Source of the DNA: Rhea pennata
Taxonomy: Eukaryota; Chordata; Aves; Rheiformes; Rheidae
Direction of reading: 5' to 3'
Length of the DNA stretch: 64,000 nt
Assembly (NCBI RefSeq): GCF_028389875.1
Contig: NC_084675.1
Span: 19,926,412 to 19,990,411 of the forward strand
The position numbers were made by a program, and so were the translations under genes. Positions 35,911 to 49,299 of this stretch are shown here, one piece after another (within the stretch, counting starts at the first letter, position 1; each line of letters begins with the position of its first letter). The notes under the pieces are model-generated. The model made no database searches and was not told where the DNA came from. It saw only the letters and a program-made list of their open reading frames with translations.

Positions 35911-38620
35911 TCCAGGCATCAGAACTGTTCCACAAAGCACAAAGCTTCAGTGCGAAAGAGAGACAACACACTATTTTCCTTGTTTCTTAAAAAGTATTTA
36001 GCTTCACTAGACTGGGAAGCCTAATGACAAACTTAACTACCGAAAGGACTATTTTGGAATTCAGTGACCACAAAAGCCTTGAAAGATAAATTCTACTTTC
36101 AAACATTTTCAATTTCTTTGGAGAATAATTTCTCACCCACAGTTTCTTAATATGTGTATGCTCAGTCCCACAGACAAATGCTCCACAAGCTACAGAATCT
36201 ATGAGTCTGATCTACAATTTCATGACAAGAAGAGGATATTTTTGTGTACTTTCCTAAATGGATATTCCTTTCTAACGTCTTCTACTACCTTGTTAGTTCC
36301 TCTAAATAGTACTAGGGAAAAGGAAAGGGCAAAGAGGGGTGACAACTAGCAAAAAGTAGTAGCAACATGAATAAGGAAGAAGTCAGCTGTGTGGGACTAG
36401 GAATCTCATCATGAAGATGAGCAGAGCCATAGAAATAAATAGAAAGCAACTAAACTTAAAGTTCTGCAATACTTTGAAAGAACTCTAGCCAGGAACTATG
36501 TCTGACTCCATCAAGAACAGAGATGGCAGAGGAAAAATCACACTCTGCTCTGGTCTGCATGTGATACACAACTGCCCAGAAAGGTCAAAAGTCTAGTAAG
36601 CAGAATGAAGCAGACTTTCTTATTGCTGTTACTGAGATCTGAAAGAAAATGGCTGTTCCTCCTTTCTACATATTTTTCTCTTAACTCTTCCCAGCTGGAA
36701 TCAGGAACAAAAGGGCCAAATTCACTGGATACTAGATGTGGCAATATATTCTAGTTCACTGTAACGTTCTGCTCATCTTCATTACTGAGGGTTTTCTAGA
36801 GGCAAATCTTGCCCAAAGCAGGCAAAGAAATCTCAGAACAAAGCTGGGAGCTTCGCACAAGTTTTCCAGCCCAGACTAGGAGTTACTGATAATCATCAAA
36901 ACATTCAGATGCTTTCTGAAGCTTATCTGAGCCAAACAGAACCTCAGACCCTTCAGAGGTTTGCCTGGCATTGGCTTGAATAGGCTTCAGACAGTCATTG
37001 TATTGTATTTTGAAAGTGATTTCTTTGTAGTGCTCAGAACGGTAGCCAATGGAGTAAGAGGACTGCACTTCTGTGCCATATCATCCACGCTCATATGTTT
37101 GCTTTTTCAGCCTCTACTGTTTGATCTTCTGCAATGGACTCTATACAGATACAGAAATTAGATGTGACACTGGGGAATGTCACCAAATGAAACAGAGGCT
37201 ACTAGAAAAAAATATTAAAAGAATACCACGGATGGGATTTCTCTGCTAAAGGCTAAATAATGCTAATTTCCTAGAAATCAATCCAACCTTTATACTCGGT
37301 GGCTCAGCACTGCAGGTGGCACATCTGTTTGCTGCAGGAAGGTCCTGGGTTTGGGAAGGACTTGGCATTCCTCCTTGTGTGGTCAGCAGGGTGTCTAGAA
37401 ACTGATGCTTCGCTTGATGTGGCAAACTACAGGGTTCCAAGAATAATGATGTCTGAAACATTATCCAGGAAATAAACAAATAAATTCAACTCTTCTTTTC
37501 CCTTGTGACAAATCCAAACTTGCTAAATTTAGGGTGGCTTTTTATGATTTGTAGATTATAACCCAGCATTTTTATCAGAGAATAAGATATATTACAGCGT
37601 ATTCATCTTTGTGTCTTTTTTCCACCAAACAACCTTTAAGCTATTGAGCTGGCTATCAGTTTCAGTCAAAGTTGATGGGGGAGAGGTCGCAAAGATACAT
37701 AATTTCTGCAAGCTTTATGAAAAGATGAAGCAGATAAGAAACAGAAGGGTATATAGACATTTTGGAAAAAAAGGCAGCAATGTGAGCCAACCTTTACTGG
37801 ACACCAGTTCACCCACTCTCAAATCTTATCTCCAGTGAGAGGCAAACCAATAGGAACTTTTCCCATTTGAAGTACACCCAAGTACCCGCTCTTGTGGACT
37901 CTGATGTCTGACCAAGGATGTGGACACACTGTGGTCTTAGGAAAAGAAAGAGAAAAAGGATCTGCTAGATCAATTAACTGCAGACACAAATCCAGGGGAA
38001 GGCAGTCTCATTAGCTCCTGTGCACATAGGGCTATCTATTTTATTAAAGTTATTCAGACTAAACTTTTCCAAACATCTATTTGAGCAATAAACTGTGGAA
38101 CACCGGCTCTCTGCCTCTGCCAGCACGTCGCCTCCCAGAGTCGCTCTCTCTCTTGTTTATTTAGTGCAAACAGCATCGATGTGACTGCTGCAACAAATTG
38201 AGAAGCAGATGAATTCCCATTTCTCAAAGGCTGTCAGAGGAAACTTCTCTTAAGGGCATGGTAACTTAGAGAAAGTTTTGATTTTATACAACTTTATTAG
38301 CCACATACAAGCTCCCAATCTCTCATAAGCTTTCTTAGACACTTAGACACTGTCCACTGAAGTTCTGATGTCTGTCTTTCACGATGTCTGTTTGGTCCTA
38401 CAGCTATACTCTTGTCCCACCTCAAGATGTATCTATTAGGAAACTGATAAAAAAGCATTAATTCGACACAAAAAGGACGAGTTCCACTGCAAAAGCTAGT
38501 AGGCATGCAGCTGGAAGCAGCCAACAGTATGTGGTAGCATGTGGCATAGTTAGCGGTTCTGCCTACCTGGTCCTGAGTTTAGACGTTCTAGCTATGTGTG
38601 GTAGCTTACATGATAAGGGT
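35911..38620. other. No gene or recognised repeat
   Basis: Unique AT-rich DNA. Open frames of 60-80 codons occur on both strands without structure. Confidence 0.5.
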
Positions 38621-38626
38621 AGGTTT

Positions 38627-38644
38627 AAAAAAAAAAAAAAAAAA
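38627..38644 (+). repeat. Poly(A), 18 bases
   Basis: Simple A run. Confidence 0.95.
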
Positions 38645-38649
38645 GTAGA

Positions 38650-41600
38650 AATAGTCACTCAAACAATCATAATGTCCCAGTCACACCACAGATTCAGGCT
38701 GCTAGGACTGAACTTAACTGATCACTGTACTTCTTTCTCTCTTCTATTGCTGCTTGAACCCACTCTCCTTCATTTTCTGCCTTATAAAAGCAGCCTGCTG
38801 GCCGTTCAGGAACTAGCAGATCTCTCTGATACAGAGACTCCGTAATATTGAGCCAGATCACAGTGCGGCAGCATCAGAACTAGAGCAAGCTAAAAAAAGA
38901 CCTTTGGGGCATGCCCATCCTCATTCTTAAATCAGCCCTTCAGAAGAAGTAAAGGAACATGGCCTTGGAGTAAGAGATGTAGAGCATGTATCCATCCAAA
39001 GGCTGGCAGGTCAGTTTGAAATCCCTCTAAGCAGGGTTGGCCAGCTGTGTTTAGTACAAAAACATTGATCAGCAAGGTTTCTCTTGGAACTGAGCCAAAT
39101 AATAACACTGTGATACAGAAGCCTCTCCTCCATTTCTATCAATGCCAAAACAAAAGAAGGAGAAATTACGTAATGGTGAGTAAAAATAGATTTTTTTTTT
39201 CTGTCACTGTGGAGGCTGAAGCCAATGTTCAGAAGGCAAAGCTGCAACTCCCTGAGCCTCTTAAGTGAACGCAGTTAAGAGAAGAATAAATATAGCAGGG
39301 CAAATGAATTCTGTCTGGAGTGTGGGCAGCTTCCACTCTCCCTGCTTGATAGTATCTCTGGTAAAGCTTGACTTGAAGCCATGACATCAACCATTGCAAT
39401 CACTGACCTCCATCGGCTTAAAAGAAGTCACGAAATCTTGCCCTTGCTCCCTGTGTTGTCTGTCTGTCAGATGAGAGACGGCTTGTGAGTGTAAAAGGGA
39501 ATGTGTGCACATATTGAAAGAAAGTGAACTTCTGTTACTGCAAGAGCACAGAAGACTGAGAAGCTGAAGTCTGGGCTAAGCTTGGACAGCACCCAGCCTG
39601 CATCACGAGCACTATCCACCACCCTATTGCACAGTTATGTTGCATCACATGGAAGACTAGGAGACTGAAAGCTTGAGATGAGATACGGTGTGAGAGGTAA
39701 CGAATAGAAGTAGTTTTCTTGAGGAGCATGCCAGTATAAATAAACAGCAATATTACTGTAAATACCTAACTAAAACAATTAACACAAACTATTCCTGCAT
39801 CATCACTATGTAGCAAGTATAAAAGTCCAGATGGGTCGTATTCAACATTGTGTCTTATTTAATACTATAGGTTTAGTATTACTGTATTTAGCCTTTGCTT
39901 AGGTTGCACTCCTCCCATCCTTCAAAGCAGGCCTGTGTCCCATTAATCATGCTCAAACAAAATAAACCTGATCTTGCCCCAGAACTGCATCAGCAACCCA
40001 CAAACTCCAGCAGGTTCCTCCACAGACCCAGGGTGTGCGAAGGGAAGGCCAGCAAGGCTGCTGGTGCCTGAAGCAGTGATGATAAAAGAGAAATGCAGGC
40101 AGCACCTGGTCACCTGTATTTGCTCTTCTCCCTCTCCCTGTCTCCAGCTCATTTTCCAGAAGCTGTTGAGAATAACTCCAACTAGTGAAGACAGTAGGTG
40201 GTAAAAGACATACAAGTTTTCCCTCTTTGGCAACAGAAGCTCAGCAGTAGTAGGTTCAAAAATAGGACCGTGGACTTTACGCATGTGCCACATCTGTTTG
40301 CCTGGGGTATCCAGATATTCAGAAAGCCTATACATCATCTCTGCCCTCTTTTTTGCCTAACTCGGACTGAGAAGTCTCCCTGAAATCTTATACTGGTAAG
40401 AGATTACCAGGAGGGCAAGGACAACTGTATCTGTAACAGGGAGAGGACTGGCCAAATGACAGAGCAATCAGTGCTACTATTCACCCTCATACCAGGCATC
40501 AAGCAGCCTGCAGCCAACAATTTCACTGTGGTCACTATTTACAGGGCAAATATACGAAAGAGGGCCCAGGCTGTAAGGGGCTTTTCAGGTCGTTATCCAT
40601 TCCCAAAGCCCAGCCAATGAGAGAACATTTTATTTTTACACGACTCGTCACCCAGTTCTCTGGCATGGCACATGCATTACTCTGGCAAGAAGCTGATAGG
40701 AAATTTGTACATCGGTGCGTGAAATGAAAATGAAACAAGGTTGAAAATCATCCAGCAAAATAGGAGTCACTGAAGGGCTCTTGGATACATGTGAAGATGG
40801 ATTTGATGCCTTGACTTACTGAGGAACACAGATCTTGTGTAATTAAACCTTGCACAAGTGAGTGTTTGCCAATCACCCCCCAAAATAAAATAGTCACTAT
40901 TCTTTCCACATCTTTAAAGAGAACAAAACATGCATTTTGACCATGACCTCCCTGGGGCAGTAGCTGTCTTTCTGTTCAGAGCTTCTGCAATGCTGACTAC
41001 ATGGGACTCTCATTCTAGCTGCTCTGAAGTGTATGACTGGTTTTAAAGGTTACAGGAATTTTTACGTGATGGAGTTAAAACATAACCATCCTCCGCGTTG
41101 ATTTGACGATAATTGCTACTGTGAGTGAAAACTGTGGGAACTGAGACTGCAAACAGGTGAAAGTCAGATAATTCCTGCTGCTGCGTGGGGGCAAGAACTG
41201 CTCTTCAGGGCTGTGACAGGCCCTTCAGCAGAGAGGCACCCAAGGAAAGAGCCCAAGCAGCACCCCTACAAACAGGGCACAGGCTTCAGTTCAGTCCCTG
41301 TTACCTTCCTATTGAGACGGGGCAATGGAAAAGCAATGACCTGATTCTACAGTGTGTTCTGTTTAGAGCCAGGTTTGTTCTCTAACAACTTTTTTTCAAT
41401 CAATTGCCCAAAGCCAAATATTTAAAGCCAAATATTCCACAATTAGTAATAGGTGCTATAAACACAGGGAGGCTGCGGGACTGTTTGCTGGCCTCTGCAT
41501 GACAAAACAGTTCATTTCAGTCTGATAATCTACGTTATCATTTATTTCCTCTGCTGATTAAAACCCATTACTTCATTTATCATAGTGTGTGCAGAGCACT

Positions 41601-42770
41601 TTGCCTTTTTCATCTCTTCTACTGAAGTTTGCTCTGTTTGTCTGCACGTGAACAGTTAGAGTTATCAAAAGTGGTTTTAGAAAGGGTCACGCTCAGAAAT
41701 ATGGTTCTAAAACAAGAAAAAACTTCTGGAGAATGATAAGCTTTACCACCTCTGTGCCATCACCCCAAGGCAATTTATCCATCTTCCTGTCTATCCTAGC
41801 TCCTGAAATACATGAAGCACAGCCTAAAATTGCATTTTAGCAGCAGGTTGGAGTAATAGATGCTACTAGGAATAGTGACATTCCTGATGCGTGATGTGCT
41901 GTGCACCACAGGGAGTTGAAATCTCACTTTGTATGCCTTATGGCAAGCCATAAATTCCTGATTTTATGTGCTGATGTAAAAACCTGTTTAACAAATCCAT
42001 TGGAGCAGACTGCCTGGATCAATGTTATGACAGGCACAGAGAATCCCAGTGGCATTCCTATGAGAAAGTATCTGAATATCTTGATTCAGAGGTATGTATT
42101 AATTTGATATGTTCATGAGAAGACATGCTAGAATGAAGAAATTCCTGTTTCTGTCTGCAGAGACTCAGTATTTGTTATAGCTGTACTACCTGCTGCAGCT
42201 ACACAAGCTGAACTGTAGCTGGTAAAAGGACATTTACTGTTCCCACCACAGCAGCTCTGAACACATTTTTCAGGCACCTAATTATATGCACTTCCCCCCT
42301 CCCAACTCATAATGCTCTATAGAGTTAGTGTGATTAGTGTGTGTGCTGCCAGCTCACATCATATATTTTTTTTTTAACATTCATCAGTTAATTCAGAGGC
42401 ATTCATCACTCTTCTTGGATACTCAGAGAAACAAGGAGGAAATATAGATAAAATGTGTTGATAGTTTTGAAGGATAAGTAAGCAGGAATCACCCTGAATC
42501 GTAACTATATACCGTGCTAGAATTTTCTCATCAAATGTACCAAAAAAACCCGCTAGAAAACTTATCTCACTTTGTTGACTTTAAACACATACTGCACTGC
42601 TTGTACCACAAAGGGTCATTGGTCTAAAGGCCTTTGGGCTGATAAGGAACGCATCAGGAATGGACACACCGTAACAGCTACACGTACTGAATATGCATAT
42701 TATCTTGCCACTTGGTGGAGGGTATTATTAAAAAGTAGTTAGCTACAGCCCAAATATTTAGACCTCATTC
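38650..42770. other. No gene or recognised repeat
   Basis: Unique sequence. The 131-codon minus frame at 40338-39943 has no recognisable family, starts without context and overlaps plus-strand frames. A 13-bp direct repeat (AAAGCCAAATATT) occurs twice at 41410-41436. Confidence 0.5.
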
Positions 42771-42778
42771 CATAAAAT

Positions 42779-43291
42779 TTGCAATTGCTTTGTGTGCATC
42801 AACTTGAACTGACAGTTGATAATCTAAAGCACTCAAGGATATTGAAAAAATCATCAGCTCTGACACACTCAGAAGAAATGTACATTGTATTAATTATTAA
42901 TCAGTCAACAACCAAAGAGCAGAAGCAGGTTACTTGCATAAGGAGAATCAGAGCTGCTTACATTAGCTCAGTATTACAGTGGTGCAGAAAGATGATGGGA
43001 GTTGCAGGATTGTCTCAAGCACATTTAATTCATAGACACCCTGCACATATATTCTTTTTTGCATTTGCTGAAGTGAAAAAAGTAAAATCTTTGAGTGCTC
43101 AACATTTCTCAGCTAAGAAAAATCTTGAAAGCCCTGAATTTATGGTGGATTTACTTCCCAGAAAAGAGGCTCTGAGAGAAGTTTCATCTTTGTTGCAAAT
43201 CCTACAAAGACATGACCTTGCCATTTACAAAACCACAGAGCACATGAGACGGAGAATTACCATGCCTGCAAAAGGGGCTATGAAAATGTAA
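42779..43291 (+). other. Longest open frame in the window (171 codons with stop), unsupported
   Basis: The frame runs 170 codons but opens at TTG; the first in-frame ATG is about codon 34. The hypothetical protein is basic at its C-terminus (it includes HMRRRITMPAKGAMKM) and matches no family I recognise. No promoter, splice acceptor or polyadenylation signal is evident close by. With about 64 kb and six frames, one frame of this length is not remarkable. It could be a lineage-specific transcript, but nothing here supports that. Confidence 0.1.
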
Positions 43292-43299
43292 TGGAACGA

Positions 43300-44980
43300 G
43301 CTTTGCCAAGGTGAGAGTGCACAAGCTAAGAGTATTTCCTTAGAATAAATCATCTGGGACCAAAAGCAATGCAAAGTTAAAAAAGCACGAGTTTTCTCAA
43401 CCATATGAAAGCCAGGTAGTTTTTTGTGCTTGAGAGAGCATGCACATTATTCAAATGTTTTATTCAAAGGTATTACCACCAGGAGATTATCCATCTAAGA
43501 AAACACAGTTCTTTGTGTCAGTTGTCGTTCGGTTCAGGACATAAAACATCAAGTGAGGCCAAGACTCAACACAGAAATTAATGTACAATCCAGTGATAAT
43601 TATGTGCTGATGGCTTGCAATGAAATCAGTTGCTAATATACCATATTGATATTGCCAATGAAACAAAATGTTCTCTCCAAGACTACTTTAGCCTAAAGGC
43701 CTGTATGGTGCTTTACCTGTCAAGAACCGAAGTCTTAGATTAATTGTCACAATGTTAATCTCACTCTTTGACCAATTACACTACTGCTTGAATGATTAAG
43801 GCTCTGACGGATTGTGTAACTGCGCTGTACAAGCCCCAGATTCCCCAAGCGCAAGATCTCAAAGACTCCAGTAGCAGAGAGGAAAAATGATACAAAACAA
43901 TTTACCATGGCACTAATACAGTGCATTGCAGTCAGGAAGTTCTTAGCCACCAGCTCCTTTTCGGAGGTAAAGACAGATAGCTGTGCGCACCAATTTCTCT
44001 CTCCCTTTGCTGCCTCCAGGAACAGCAGCCTTATGCACTTGGGTAACTTACTTAACCACACCTGCCAATCTACCAAACAGAACAGGCCAACTTCTGTTGC
44101 TTTTGTTTTGTACTGAAGTATTCCGGTTCGTTTTGCAACATAATTTATTGAAGCGTGCTACATAAGTCCTTTTATATGTAATTAATATTTTATCAACTTA
44201 TAAAATTTTATCAAACATTAAATAACTTTCCTTTAAAAATAAAGCATTGTATTTTCCTGCTCAGGAATGCAGATCTACATACAAATAACATAAGCAATGT
44301 TAAAAAATCAACACTTCTCCATTTACTAGAAAATAAATTTCTTGCACCCTTAGAAAGTGTTTAATCTTAATTATTGCTCCTGGAAAACATGCACCAATAA
44401 CAGGTAAACCAAGAACAGTCTCCTTTCCAAATAGCTCTATTACTGCAAACAGGTACTTTGCTAACTAACACACTAGACACTCATGTACCTTAGCCCTAAA
44501 CTTACTCTTAGGAATGGGAAATCCTCAAAATTGTTCAGCTCCTTCCATTCCGACTACCTCCTCTGTTGCCCAAGAGGTACCTTAGCAAACACCCCAGTGA
44601 ATGATGCAGATGCCCTATTTATTGTGACCACCAGAACTTACAAGCATCAGCATTTGTTTGAGCGCTGAATTCTGAACTGCAAGATTCCATATGCTCCTTT
44701 ACGTGTTTGGATGTGTTTAGACAGTGAAAAATGAGCAGGATAAAGTCATACTGAGCAGACAACTGTTGCATTCATTTCAGTGTGTAGTAAAGTGGAAGAA
44801 GCACAAGGTTTCTGGGCAACTGTCTAGCAGGTAAATCACTCATTGATTGTCAAAAAAGGGAAAAAAGGTTCTAGACAGTCCTTACACAAAAGAGGAGTAA
44901 CTCCACCAGACCTACAGTCCAGCAGTTCATTAACCACTTGACTGTTAGGCTGTTTTCAGCTTTTTGGGATATGCTAGAAG
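43300..44980. other. No gene or recognised repeat
   Basis: AT-rich unique DNA. A near-consensus minus-strand donor (TTGACAG then GTAAAG, about 43718) has no coding frame attached. Confidence 0.5.
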
Positions 44981-44983
44981 TGG

Positions 44984-45160
44984 AGGAATCACAGAAAAGT
45001 TGGTGTCAGAAGGGACCTTTAGCGATCATCTACTTCAACGCCCATGCTCAAGCAGGGCCACCAAGAGCAGGCTGCACCAGAAAATACTATAAAAGTCTGA
45101 TTAGTACATTGGTGGAGTCCCTCATCCCCTCAAAGCTGAGAAAATACTTCACAGCAGTGT
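44984..45160 (-). mobile_element. CR1 LINE 3' end fragment
   Basis: GAATCACAGAAAAGTTGGTG, then AGAAGGGACCTTTAGCGATC, then GCTCAAGCAGGGCCACCAAG, then AGCAGGCTGCACCAG match the reverse complement of the avian CR1 3' end almost base for base. After 45080 similarity continues weakly (GTGGAGTCCCTCATC, CCCTCAAAGCTGAGAAAATA) to about 45160. The element is on the minus strand and 5'-truncated. Confidence 0.9.
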
Positions 45161-45164
45161 AGCA

Positions 45165-47335
45165 CTATGTCTAGCTCACCTACCAACTTTGGGGCTTTTG
45201 CTAGCTAGCACAGCAGAACAGGTGCTGTCAACATTTTACCAGTTCACCATACCTCTAGAAAGGCTTTTCATTTTCAGAATCCCCATCACACAAATTTAGC
45301 CTGGCAGCATCTGATAGCATAGGTTGCTTTATTCTGTATATCTGTTCAATGAGATAGAGAAAGACAGCATTCCCTGTCACCAAAAGAGAAAATTAGTAGT
45401 GACTCAGAACAAGCACCAGGTCCATAATGACTGTACACAGATGTTAGCAGAGTAAACTTGAGAAAAATATGGTAAAGGCTGAACAATCAGCCATCCCCCA
45501 TTGGGTGAAAATATTTGGAGTAGCTGGTTGAGTGGGAACATGTGCAAAATGAATGAATCGTGCATAGACCCCAGATGCATGGGAACATCTGTGATGATGA
45601 TGTTGGCATTGAGAACTACTTGCATATTCATGCTGTCGTTATCATTCCTGCTCTGTATGGCTCCTTATTGTGCAAAAGAGTTACAACTCTCATATTTACA
45701 GTCAATGGCTCTGAGAACACAGAGATATGCAGTGAACAGCAGAATTCTCAGTTTTGGTCAAAGCAAAACAAGTTACAATGCAAGTGGGCAGCGTGCTTCA
45801 CAATACCAGCACTGCATCCTACACAAACCTCCTGGTGGCCATTTTGGTCACCATTAGTAATCATCTTTCATTCAAATTACAGTAGACAAAAAAAAGTCTA
45901 TTTTAAATACATTTGCCTTTAGAAGCTTCGCAGCTAGCACTAGCTTCATTTCTTCAAGGGTAAAAGGACTTGCACCTTGGTGTGGTGTTCTGCACAAGGT
46001 CATTTACACCCATGTTCAAGGCTGCTGTATGCTTGCAGAGTAGCATTAAAGGCAGCTATGCAGATACAAATCAAACTCTTCATCCTTGCAGCTGTAGTGT
46101 GGCTTTGAAGCAAACTCAGCACAAGACCCTAAACATGCTCAGCACTATACAAGGTCAGGCCCTAGATGGGAAGCTCCAGGAGGTGGGCATTTTGTTTTAA
46201 TAGCTGACTATTAAAGACCCCATTACAAATAAGTACAATCAATTAGAAAGAGTATTAAACAAGATCAGCTACATGATGTGGAGAGACAGCGGATCATGAA
46301 AACTCTTGGGTGGCTTGCCTAAAAATAAAATCCTTGCCTCTCACAATCTTATTATAGATGTAACTATCACTTCTCTATTGCTTCTTACCTTCTACTGCTT
46401 ATTAATACTTGCACCAACTGCTTAGAGCAACAGCTATTTGTATAAGAACAATAAAAAATAGAATGAAGCCCACTGCCACTTCTGTATCTCTGCTATTATT
46501 CGCACTCATTATGTTCATCTGTGGTTTTCAAGGTGTGTGTGTTGGGGGGGAGGTTCCACCTCCACGAGGTCCAAAAATATACCATATGATCACTGTCTCG
46601 GACTAACATTATAGTTAACTATTTCAGCTTTCACACACTCTTCCCCTGTACTCTAAAAATTACATTAGGAACTTTTGACCAGCAAACTCAGCACTGCAAT
46701 AGTTACTGCATCCCCCAAATAAACCTTTATTTGCTCCAGCCATAACATTTTGACATATATAACACAACAGCAGCCAAGGGGACATGCTAATGATCTGGAG
46801 AGGACATGCAGAACTAAATATAAACCTTTAATAAATAAACCATCTATACAGAACAGAGGTATGAGGCTGTCTGATATGGAACAGGGAGCTGATTAATGAT
46901 GTCTGTGATTGAGGAGGGAAAGCAGCTGACTATTTTTTATAAAACAATCTCTCGTCCCCAAAACTCAAGAAACGAAAACATGCATTACATTTATCCTTTC
47001 CTTTTTCTTAAAACTGTTTTGTGAGAATATATAGCCAGCGCATGCATGACGATGAGCATACAGATTTTGATTTGCTACACTGGGGTATAGACTGAATAAC
47101 CTGTATAGTTAATACGGGTATCAATGCAGCTTTAAGCTGACTTACATAATTCAGCCTTTTTTGTGTTTGACATTACCCCTGAAAGCCAGACGAGCCCCTG
47201 ACCAAAACAAAAGCGTAGCATCATCATCCTTCCTCCGGTGCTTCTTTGCTGCAATGCCTCAGAGAGTTTGGGAGCAGCCGCCCGCTGACACCGCTGTCCA
47301 TCAGACTCACCACTGCTGCTGCACTCTTTCCTTCT
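45165..47335. other. No gene or recognised repeat
   Basis: Unique DNA with overlapping 60-120 codon frames (45501-45922) on the plus strand. A G8 run lies near 46543. Nothing supportable. Confidence 0.5.
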
Positions 47336-47344
47336 CCCCACTGT

Positions 47345-47495
47345 CTGCCCACATCGATCTGTTGTTTCTTCTTCTGTATGTAGACTGCAAGCTTTTGAGG
47401 CAGGAGATCTTTACACTCTGTACAGCACCTACCACGCTACAGCTGCATGAGCGAAGCTCCTAGGCACAGCGATGATACAAATAAATATATCTATT
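47345..47495 (+). repeat. L2/MIR-type LINE/SINE 3' tail
   Basis: The order is TGTAGACTGCAAGCTTTTGA, GGCAGGAGATCTTTACACTC, TGTACAGCACCTACCACG, CTCCTAGGCACAGCGATGAT, ACAAATAAATA. It corresponds throughout to the amniote tail 'tagattgtaagctctttggggcagggactgtct...gtacagcgcctagcac...cctaggcgctacggtaatacaaataataa'. The CT-rich DNA just 5' also fits. The element is old, in plus orientation, and lies some 300 bp upstream of a CpG island. Confidence 0.75.
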
Positions 47496-47814
47496 ATAGT
47501 GCTAATGGCTTAAGGATACTCGTTGTAAAGCCTTTGTTTAAATAAGGGAGTCTTTTACGACTTCCTATGCAGTATAATATAATACTTGTTAACTTACATC
47601 TTAAAATACTGGACATTTTGAACCCTTTACTAATATAGGGAGTTACCGAACGGGGCTGCCTTTACTGCCTGGGAAAGCAGAAGCTTTGTTGGCATCTCGG
47701 TCTTTACAGATGAGCTCTCTCTTCTGAAACGAAGAGCTGTTCTTTCATTATTTGCCACTGGCATTTAGTTGAGGAAGAATTTAAATACCTAACACGGAAG
47801 GTAGCCAGCCTCAG

Positions 47815-48110
47815 TACGGCAGAAGCGCAGAGGAGCCGGCAAGCGCGCAGTGCCGATGCCACCGCATCCCACCACGACTGCCTGCTCTGCGGCGGCCGGG
47901 TGCTACATCCTAACCCGCAGGACCTGTTGCTCCCCACAAGAAAATTCACAGCACGTCAGCTGCGGGCAGACCCGCCAAGCGGGAGGCGCCAAAGGCTTTC
48001 CTCCACCTCGTCACCCCCTTGCTTCCCACGGGCACGACCCGGAGCAAGCCCCAGGCTGCTCTCGCCAGCCCGAGGGAGCAGGCGAGTAGCAGCAAGGCGA
48101 CAAACTTCAA
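47815..48110. promoter_or_regulatory. CpG island without an assigned gene (strongest in window)
   Basis: I count about 24-25 CpG in roughly 295 bp, with GC content well above the surroundings. It includes GCGGCGGCCGGG (about 47889-47900), AGCGCGCAGTGCCG and ACGGGCACGACCCGG. This fits a small promoter-type CpG island. Three overlapping frames (47850-48089 plus, 47900-48238 plus, 47949-47704 minus) are open but mutually exclusive and unrecognised, as expected for GC-rich DNA. No TATA box at a typical distance and no clear donor after a first exon were found. It could be a promoter, an orphan CpG island/enhancer or GC-rich insertion debris. Confidence 0.6.
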
Positions 48111-48239
48111 TGCCTGATCAAACTAAACCGCTCCTGATTTGTTCTAATACATCTCCAAAGCTACAGTTTGTCAATCACCTGAATAATCCTGGTATAATTC
48201 CAACCTATATTTCTACCGAAAAATTGGAAAATCTTTAGC

Positions 48240-49260
48240 ATGCAATTAATATAGCTGGCAGTGACACAGCACAGCCATCTCCCCTTTACACCAGATGCGG
48301 TTTAATAACTAATATGCCCAATGGGCTCAAATAATTTAGAGTGCTTATTTGTTCTCAGGAGCGACTCTTTCGGGCTAAAGGTTCCACCAGTCCCTCATAA
48401 ATTAAAAGCTTAAGTGTAAAGGGGAGGGAAAGGGTGAACTGAGGAAAAGGTGTGTGGGAGAAATTCTGTGCATGTGGGGGACAGTGTATAAGGACAGCTT
48501 TCCATAAAGAGAAGTTGCTTTTGTGCAGTCATTTTGAAGTATTTAATTCTGATAACTCTTTAATACTGCAGTTTAATGAGATAGAGGCTGCAGGTGAAAG
48601 GGGAATCCATCATGTCAGCTCAACTATCTGGCTCTCTTCCTGCTGTGAACATTTAACATGACACAGAAGTCTGCAGCTCTCCTTTTGCAGCTGCAGTTCA
48701 CAGAAAGGATTTTGTCATCTTGCAAGAATGTTTGATTTCCCTGAAGAAACTTCTTTATGCGATCAAAAGTCATCCCTTGCTTCTCAAGGGAGGAAAAAAA
48801 ATGCTGTTTGAAAAAAGTGCAAACAAAGTGCCTGGATTTAAACCTAAGCTTTTTTAATTTTAAAAGAAGCCATGAAAAATTACTTTATTCTATAGAAGTG
48901 TGCTTGTTGCAAGTGTTACTGCAGACCTTTGTTTGATGCAGCACTTAGTTTTTAATTCACACTTAATAAGCTTTAGCTAATAAAAATCCCAGTTGCCAGT
49001 GACTTTTGTAGCCTCTCAGGTATTGTTTTTATTGCATAGTTCTTATATTTTATCCCACAGAAGCTCCAAACATTTTATTAGCAAACAGACTACTCCATGC
49101 AGTGCTGATAAGCTGAAAAATGAGGTGGATGAATAGCCAGAATTAGTAGGTCCCATGATCCAATCTTAAAATGAAGGCATAGTAGTCCTCATACAGGTAC
49201 ACACATCGCCCAGAAGTCTGAGGCTCTGGGGCCCGTAGGAGGGGAATAGAGAGGTAGTGC
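48240..49260. other. No gene; possible conserved non-coding DNA
   Basis: AT-rich, repeat-free and TAAT/ATTA-dense, especially 48840-49060. The texture suggests regulatory DNA next to the CpG island, but this is inference only. Confidence 0.3.
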
Positions 49261-49263
49261 TTT

Positions 49264-49264
<1 letters not shown>

Positions 49265-49296
<32 letters not shown>

Positions 49297-49297
49297 G
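49265..49297. repeat. (TA)n microsatellite
   Basis: (TA)n interrupted once by a G. Confidence 0.95.
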
Positions 49298-49299
49298 TT

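Noticed and set aside
39943-40338. 131-codon minus-strand frame
   Set aside because: Overlaps plus-strand frames in slightly GC-richer DNA; no domain, no structure.
42779-43291. 170-codon open frame as a gene
   Set aside because: It starts at TTG, its first ATG is about codon 34, it has no splice or promoter context and no recognisable family. One frame of this size is plausible by chance in 64 kb.
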